Positions 63,503-64,000 of a stretch of DNA of 64,000 nucleotides are shown in pieces. Location of the stretch: positions 4,216,001 through 4,280,000 of the forward strand of contig NZ_CP067396.1 in the NCBI RefSeq assembly GCF_023617245.1, in the 5' to 3' direction. Under the pieces are notes generated by a model. It searched no databases. It saw nothing but the letters and a program-made list of their open reading frames with translations, and had not been told where the DNA came from. This DNA is from Lysobacter enzymogenes (lineage in GTDB: Bacteria; Pseudomonadota; Gammaproteobacteria; Xanthomonadales; Xanthomonadaceae). Within the stretch, counting starts at the first letter, position 1, and every line of letters starts with the position of its first letter. The translations under genes were made by a program, and so were the position numbers.

Positions 63503-64000
63503 TTAGCGGCGCAGCGAGACGAACGCGTCGCGGCCGGCGTAGCGCGCCGCCGAGCCCAGTTGCTCTTCGATGCGCAGCAGCTGGTTGTACTTGGCCACGC
63601 GGTCGCTGCGGCACAGCGAGCCGGTCTTGATCTGGGTCGCGGTGGTGGCGACCGAGATGTCGGCGATGGTGGTGTCCTCGGTTTCGCCGGAACGGTGCGA
63701 GACCACCGCGGCGTACTTGGCGCGGTCGGCCATGGCGATGGCTGCCAGGGTCTCGGTCAGGGTGCCGATCTGGTTGACCTTGATCAGGATCGCGTTGGCC
63801 ACGCCCTTGTCGATGCCCTCGGCGAAGATCTTCGGGTTGGTCACGAACAGGTCGTCGCCGACCAGCTGCACCTTGTTGCCGATCTTGTCGGTCAGCAGCT
63901 TCCAGCCGTTCCAGTCGTCTTCGGCCATGCCGTCTTCGATGGTCACGATCGGGTACTGCGCGGCCCAGTTGGCGAGGAAGTCGACGAACTGCTCGCTGGT
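63503..64000 (-). CDS. eno: enolase (3' part)
   Basis: The C-terminal 165 or so residues are present, and the gene continues beyond the window end. Seen are VTIEDGMAEDDWNGW, GDDLFVTNPKI, catalytic lysine in NAILIKVNQIGTLTET and VVSHRSGETEDTTIADISV. Enolase converts 2-phosphoglycerate to phosphoenolpyruvate. The order eno-ftsB-ispD is common in gammaproteobacteria. Confidence 0.98.
   Translation of the reverse strand, partial: TSEQFVDFLANWAAQYPIVTIEDGMAEDDWNGWKLLTDKIGNKVQLVGDDLFVTNPKIFAEGIDKGVANAILIKVNQIGTLTETLAAIAMADRAKYAAVVSHRSGETEDTTIADISVATTATQIKTGSLCRSDRVAKYNQLLRIEEQLGSAARYAGRDAFVSLRR

Overview
The window is GC-rich DNA from a gammaproteobacterium of the Xanthomonadaceae, most likely Lysobacter. 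The evidence is the family-typical gene order eno-ftsB-ispD-ispF-truD...surE-pcm-yqaA-nlpD, the hfq-hflX-hflK-hflC-DUF2065 and rlmE-ftsH-folP runs, a type IV effector tail (XVIPCD) known only from Xanthomonadales, and many REP-type palindromes of the GTGGGAGGGGCTTCAGCCCC class. The species assignment is inference; no rRNA or tRNA gene was seen.

Layout. 1-4.7 kb: a tandem glycine riboswitch drives gcvP (glycine decarboxylase), followed by a GAF-GGDEF diguanylate cyclase. 4.7-9.7 kb: an accessory block with a VirB5-like/VirB6 pair, a DUF4189 protein, a decayed second copy of part of virB6, two coupled small genes and a 39-bp minisatellite. 9.7-11.7 kb: a LytS/LytTR-type two-component system. 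12-15.6 kb: small uncharacterised genes, a GFA-family protein and a methyltransferase. 15.8-24.8 kb: a co-directional cluster (dipeptide epimerase/DgcA, Tat-type M19 dipeptidase, TonB receptor, DgcN, LeuT-like transporter, beta-lactamase-fold hydrolase) that looks like a system for taking up and catabolising D-Glu-containing peptides such as peptidoglycan fragments. 24.9-36 kb: secreted or periplasmic proteins (M28 peptidase, DUF2252, MipA/OmpV, Calx-beta/DUF11), a five-copy 132-bp REP array, and an X-T4SS lipase effector with an ankyrin partner as putative immunity protein. 36.4-51.6 kb: conserved core genes on the minus strand (purA, DUF2065, hflC, hflK, hflX, hfq, miaA, folP, ftsH, rlmE, with divergent yhbY), interrupted between purA and DUF2065 by a large secreted protein and REPs, and between miaA and folP by a 206-bp tandem repeat whose units each carry a DnaA-box-like palindrome. 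51.7-54.7 kb: small envelope genes, including two convergent paralogous membrane proteins. 54.6-64 kb: nlpD, yqaA, pcm, surE, a LuxR solo, an Smr protein, truD, ispF, ispD, ftsB and the 3' part of eno.

Functional links. Housekeeping groups cover one-carbon and purine metabolism (gcvP, purA, folP), isoprenoid synthesis (ispD, ispF), membrane protein quality control (ftsH, hflK, hflC) and RNA biology (hfq, miaA, rlmE, yhbY, truD). The accessory content points to a predatory or competitive lifestyle: a contact-dependent T4SS effector, orphan T4SS parts, secreted hydrolases, and a system that could use prey cell-wall D-amino acids. All similarities are read from sequence motifs without database searches.
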